Positions 33,489 through 36,543 of a stretch of DNA of 36,543 nt are shown piece by piece. The notes under the pieces are model-generated. The model made no database searches, was not told the DNA's origin, and was given only the letters and a program-made list of their open reading frames with translations. The position numbers and the translations under genes are program-made. Numbering within the stretch: the first letter of the stretch is position 1; each line of letters starts with the position of its first letter. The stretch comes from an uncultured Clostridia bacterium (GTDB lineage: Bacteria; Bacillota; Clostridia; TANB77; CAG-465). Where the stretch lies: positions 1 to 36,543 of the forward strand of contig CAKPAG010000012.1 of the NCBI GenBank assembly GCA_934132895.1, written 5' to 3'.

Positions 33489-33500
33489 ATATATAATTTT

Positions 33501-33803
33501 ATGGAGAATTATATTGAAAATAATCTGTTACTATATTTTTTAATTTATTACATAGTTATAAATATAATAGCGTTTGTAGTTATGGGATATGATAAAAGAA
33601 AATCAGTAAAAAGCGAATGGAGAATAAGTGAAAAGACTTTGTTTGTGCTAGCTATGTTGTTTGGAAGTGTTGGAATATATTTAGGTATGACTACATTTAG
33701 GCATAAGACTAAACATATGAAATTTAAAATAGGCATACCTATAATAATGTTTTTACAATTTGGTATAATAGTATATACTTTCATTAAGTTAGGAAATTTT
33801 TAA
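33501..33803 (+). CDS. DUF1294 small membrane protein
   Basis: A 100-aa protein with three hydrophobic segments (about 9-29, 46-64, 76-96). The family signature is MGYDKRKSVKSEWRISEKTL, then GSVGIYLGMTTFRHKTKHMKF. Function is unknown; it sits in the membrane. It starts 12 nt after argS with only a weak SD (ATGTAG), so it is probably co-transcribed with argS. Confidence 0.85.
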   Translation: MENYIENNLLLYFLIYYIVINIIAFVVMGYDKRKSVKSEWRISEKTLFVLAMLFGSVGIYLGMTTFRHKTKHMKFKIGIPIIMFLQFGIIVYTFIKLGNF

Positions 33804-33806
33804 ATA

Positions 33807-33855
33807 AACAGAATAATTAGAAGTGTGTTTACATATCTAATTATTCTGTTTTATT
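33807..33855. terminator. bidirectional terminator between convergent genes
   Basis: AACAGAATAATTAGA and TCTAATTATTCTGTT make a perfect 15-bp stem with T-rich flanks on both sides. It serves the DUF1294 gene and the minus-strand gene. Confidence 0.85.
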
Positions 33856-33877
33856 ATATTAGTTTTTAAGAAAGTAT

Positions 33878-34495
33878 TTAAAAAATATTATGATTTGTTT
33901 TTTTTATATCATAGCAAAGTAAAAATATACAAAATTGATCTTCATCAAAAATTTTTAAGCGTTCTGAAAAGACATCCAAAAACTTTTTTTGAGGAACTAT
34001 TTCATCATTTACAAAACTGCTAAACGATATAATACCATTTAAAACTTTTGAAGTTTTCTTTTTTAATGTATTCGTTCTTGTTATTAATTTTGATAAATTA
34101 TCATTTTTAGAATATATATGGCAAATTTCAGAAATTTCCTTAAAGTTAGTTAAGTCAATCTTAAGTAACCGTTTAAATTTAGAAACATTTAATTCATTGT
34201 TAATAAAGAATCCAAAGTAAATATCAGAGACGTATTCATATAATTTAAAAATTTCTTTAATAGCCTTTTTAACTTTGGTTTCGTCATACCTTTCAAAAAT
34301 GTCTATGTTTCTTTGAATATTCCAGTCTTTTATTAATTCCAAGAAAACTTCTGAAAAATCACAAGTTCTTGAATTTTCCATGTATACGCCATATTCTTTC
34401 CATAAAAGTGGAGTAGAAGAAAATATTCTTTGATGACACAAATCATTATTTTTCATCTTTCTAGTTAATTTTTCCTTTAACTCTAAATCTGTCAT
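33878..34495 (-). CDS. hypothetical protein, unknown family
   Basis: A 205-aa protein I do not recognise. It is lysine- and phenylalanine-rich, largely helical, with no signal peptide, membrane segment or clear enzymatic motif (RIFSSTPLLWKEYGVYM near the N-terminus; IFDEDQFCIFLLCYDIKK at the end). I chose the ATG at 34495 because GGAG lies eight bases upstream; a TTG at 34513 is in the same frame but before the SD. It is the only minus-strand gene in the window, with its own strong promoter. A CGG codon at 34171-34169 followed by T is read in frame. Confidence 0.7.
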   Translation of the reverse strand: MTDLELKEKLTRKMKNNDLCHQRIFSSTPLLWKEYGVYMENSRTCDFSEVFLELIKDWNIQRNIDIFERYDETKVKKAIKEIFKLYEYVSDIYFGFFINNELNVSKFKRLLKIDLTNFKEISEICHIYSKNDNLSKLITRTNTLKKKTSKVLNGIISFSSFVNDEIVPQKKFLDVFSERLKIFDEDQFCIFLLCYDIKKTNHNIF

Positions 34496-34548
34496 TAATG
34501 GTTCTCCTTTCAAAGTATTGTATGAGGTAAAAATATAAAATCTAGTAT

Positions 34549-34577
34549 ATTATACAACTTTTAATTGTACTTGTCAA
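34549..34577 (-). promoter_or_regulatory. promoter of the minus-strand hypothetical gene
   Basis: On the minus strand TTGACA (34577-34572), 17-bp spacer, TATAAT (34554-34549), about 50 nt before the ATG. Confidence 0.85.
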
Positions 34578-34661
34578 ATTTACATAAGGTAAATTCTGTT
34601 ATGTAATATGAAGAACTTGTATTCTAATTAGACGTATTTTTTTAAAATATCTTAAAAGTGC

Positions 34662-34690
34662 TTGACAACTAAACTTAACTAGTATATAAT
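34662..34690 (+). promoter_or_regulatory. rpmF promoter
   Basis: TTGACA (34662-34667), 17-bp spacer, TATAAT (34685-34690). It diverges from the minus-strand promoter. Confidence 0.88.
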
Positions 34691-34720
34691 ATATAAGTAA
34701 CAAATAATGCTTAAGACGAT

Positions 34721-34736
34721 TACAGCTTTGGCTGTA
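34721..34736 (+). promoter_or_regulatory. leader hairpin before rpmF
   Basis: TACAGC-TTTG-GCTGTA lies in the 5' leader. Flanking CTTAA (about 34710) and TTAAG (just before GGAGGG) could form an outer stem beside the SD. A ribosomal-protein leader is possible but not matched to a known class. Confidence 0.4.
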
Positions 34737-34763
34737 TAGGCTTTTTAAGGAGGGAATTAGAAT

Positions 34764-34961
34764 ATGGCACAACCAAAAAGAAGATGGTCAAAAGAAAGAA
34801 CTCATTTAAGACGTTCTACTTGGAAATTAGAAGAAACAAATTTATCTACTTGTTCAAATTGTGGTGAACCTGTACTTTCACATAAAGCATGTCCATCATG
34901 TGGTTATTACAATAAAAAACAAGCAGTAGAAATTAAAGAAAAAAAAGAAGAAACTAAGTAA
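34764..34961 (+). CDS. rpmF: 50S ribosomal protein L32
   Basis: A 65-aa zinc-binding form of L32. It starts MAQPKRRWSKERTHLRRS and carries CSNCGEP and CPSCGYYN, the four-Cys zinc ribbon. AAGGAGGG precedes the ATG. It is not preceded by yceD, its frequent partner. Its own promoter and terminator make a single-gene transcript. Confidence 0.97.
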   Translation: MAQPKRRWSKERTHLRRSTWKLEETNLSTCSNCGEPVLSHKACPSCGYYNKKQAVEIKEKKEETK

Positions 34962-34966
34962 TATGT

Positions 34967-34995
34967 AATACTCCACTTTAGTGGAGTATTTTTTC
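34967..34995 (+). terminator. rpmF terminator
   Basis: ATACTCCACT-TT-AGTGGAGTAT followed by TTTTTT; a textbook hairpin. Confidence 0.93.
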
Positions 34996-35000
34996 TAGGA

Positions 35001-36428
35001 GTGATTGTTATAAAAAAATGTATGAAAAAAGGTTTGATAGCTGGTGTTAAACCTGATAGTATTGCAGAAGAATTAGGAATAAAAAAAGGCGATAGATTAT
35101 TAAAGATAAATGATGAAGAAGTATACGATATATTAGATTATAAGTTTAACGAAGCTGATTTTTATATTGAACTGGAAATAGAACATGAAGATGGTGAAGT
35201 TGAAATTTATGAAATTGAAAAAGATGAAGAAGATGAGTTAGGAATTATTTTTGAAAATGAACTAATTGATGAACCACGTAATTGCTATAACAAATGTATA
35301 TTCTGTTTTATGGAACAACTACCTAAAAATGTTAGAGATACTTTGGTATTTAAAGATGATGATTATAGGCTTTCGTTTTTTTCAGGCAACTATATAACTT
35401 TAACTAATATGAAAGATTTTGATATAGATAGAATTATTAAATATAGGATGTCTCCTATTAATATATCAATTCATGCTACAGACGAAGATGTAAGATGTAT
35501 GATGCTAAATAATAGACATGCAGGAAAAGTTTTAAAATATTTAGAAAGATTAATAGACGCCGGAATAAGTATTAATACTCAAATAGTTCTTTGTAAAGGT
35601 ATAAATGATGGAAAAATTTTAGAAAAGACTATTAAGGATTTATCTAAATATGCACCAACTTTAAAAAGTATATGTATAGTCCCTGTTGGGCTTTCAAATA
35701 ATAGAGAAGGACTTTATCCTCTAAAACCTTTAGAAAAAGAAGATTGTAAAAAAATCATAGAGCAAGTAAGGCCGTTTCAAAATGAATTTTTAAAGAAGTA
35801 TAAAACTCCACTTGTATTCTTAGCAGATGAGTTTTATTTAAAAGCAGGAGAGAAATTTCCTAGCTATAAATCATATGGAAATTTTGAACAATTAGAAGAT
35901 GGAATTGGAATGACACCACTTTTTGAACATGAATTTAAGAACGCATTAAAAAAAGAAAAGAAAGATGAAAATATAAAAAGAACTGTTACTATAATAACTG
36001 GAAAAATAGTTGAAGATTATATGAAAAGAAAAGTAAATGAAATAAATAAACTATTTCCTAATGTAAGAGTCAATGTAATATCACCAATAAATAGATATTT
36101 TGGAGAGCAAATAACAGTAACAGGGCTTTTAACAGGACAAGATATAATTAACACACTAAAAGAATATGAAAAAAATAACATTGATTTAGGTGAGTATGTT
36201 ATAATGCCACGTGTTATGCTTAAAGATGACGAAGATATATTTCTAGATGATACTACACTTAAAGATTTCCAAAAAGAAATAAATAAAAAAATAATTGTTA
36301 CTGATGGAACTGGAAATACTTTTATACATGCAATATGTCATAACAATTCTAAAAAGAAAATATACAAATATAGTGATGAAGAAACAAAAAATAGTTATGA
36401 AAATAGCTTGAAAAATATATACTCATAA
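35001..36428 (+). CDS. DUF512 family protein: PDZ-like plus radical-SAM-like domain
   Basis: A 475-aa protein. The N-terminal PDZ-like part (about 8-75) reads AGVKPDSIAEELGIKKGDRLLKIN. A radical-SAM-like Cys cluster follows in NCYNKCIFCFMEQLPKN, then DDYRLSFFSGNYITLTN and SPINISIHATDEDVR. The C-terminal DUF512 region holds FLADEFYLKAGEKFPSY and VTGLLTGQDII. Function is unknown in this common clostridial family. The start is uncertain: GTG 35001 is fused to the GGAG SD, an ATG at 35022 is too far, and an ATA at 35010 has the best spacing. It lies just after the rpmF terminator, with no promoter seen between. Confidence 0.85.
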   Translation: MIVIKKCMKKGLIAGVKPDSIAEELGIKKGDRLLKINDEEVYDILDYKFNEADFYIELEIEHEDGEVEIYEIEKDEEDELGIIFENELIDEPRNCYNKCIFCFMEQLPKNVRDTLVFKDDDYRLSFFSGNYITLTNMKDFDIDRIIKYRMSPINISIHATDEDVRCMMLNNRHAGKVLKYLERLIDAGISINTQIVLCKGINDGKILEKTIKDLSKYAPTLKSICIVPVGLSNNREGLYPLKPLEKEDCKKIIEQVRPFQNEFLKKYKTPLVFLADEFYLKAGEKFPSYKSYGNFEQLEDGIGMTPLFEHEFKNALKKEKKDENIKRTVTIITGKIVEDYMKRKVNEINKLFPNVRVNVISPINRYFGEQITVTGLLTGQDIINTLKEYEKNNIDLGEYVIMPRVMLKDDEDIFLDDTTLKDFQKEINKKIIVTDGTGNTFIHAICHNNSKKKIYKYSDEETKNSYENSLKNIYS

Positions 36429-36543
36429 TATGCAAAGTAACTGAAAAATTAGATTTAATTTTAAACTGAGCATATCGGATAGTTTGTGTAAACTAGAATA
36501 AACTTTCTATGATATTTAAATAGATGCTATATTAAAAATAATA

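Noticed and set aside
34721..34736. Known riboswitch or T-box before rpmF
   Set aside because: Only a 6-bp hairpin and a short possible outer stem; no conserved riboswitch core seen.
1..36543. tRNA or rRNA genes
   Set aside because: I saw no cloverleaf-like sequence with a GGTTCGAATC-type arm or any rRNA segment by eye; a covariance search was not possible.

Overview
The window is AT-rich DNA from a low-GC, Gram-positive, endospore-forming Clostridia-type bacterium. This is inferred from the HrcA/CIRCE-controlled dnaK operon, AGGAGG ribosome binding sites, TTGACA/TATAAT promoters with 17-bp spacers, lexA, and dipicolinate synthase subunit B. Three proteins begin with a prepilin-like hydrophobic helix (GISLIVLVIT type), a style common in uncultured gut Clostridia. 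The exact taxon cannot be fixed from the sequence.

Layout. 1-3850 is accessory: an 11-repeat protein of 67-aa units resembling helicase-associated domains, then a pilin-like surface protein. The last part of the pilin-like gene is a GC-rich run of NNC codons, as expected of a diversity-generating retroelement (DGR) variable region. The two genes carry near-identical terminators. 3875-8908 is the heat-shock operon hrcA-grpE-dnaK-dnaJ with two CIRCE operators. 8934-12573 holds a second pilin-like protein with a phage-tail-like C-terminus and a two-component system. 12600-15400 is a hypervariable gap: a small transcript with an SD-like loop, a class C group II intron sitting directly behind a terminator, and a decayed Fic gene. 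15440-21667 holds rodA, a third small pilin-like protein, dus, ylmH, an RluA-type pseudouridine synthase, prfB and a HAD hydrolase. 21802-25302 holds rsgA, an rpe-alkD fusion and pfkA. 25309-31377 holds lexA, dpaB, rimO, rho and a TGS-uridine kinase. 31443-36428 holds an RNHCP zinc protein, argS, a DUF1294 protein, an unknown minus-strand gene, rpmF and a DUF512 radical-SAM protein.

Most striking observation. Three otherwise healthy translation-related genes (dus twice, ylmH, and the RNHCP gene upstream of argS) are broken by four +1 frame changes. All four fall at the same tetranucleotide, CGG-A, read in frame. Skipping the C (or reading CGGA as one codon) restores the complete conserved protein each time. 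At two sites the out-of-frame GGA supplies a Gly expected at a conserved position. In my by-eye scan these are the only in-frame CGG-A occurrences in the window. The only three other in-frame CGG codons are followed by T and need no shift. This suggests a rare or unassigned CGG codon that causes, or tolerates, +1 frameshifting. prfB itself lacks the classical RF2 frameshift.

The second candidate is the DGR-like variable region at the end of the pilin-like gene. Its reverse transcriptase and template are not in this window; the only reverse transcriptase here belongs to the group II intron.
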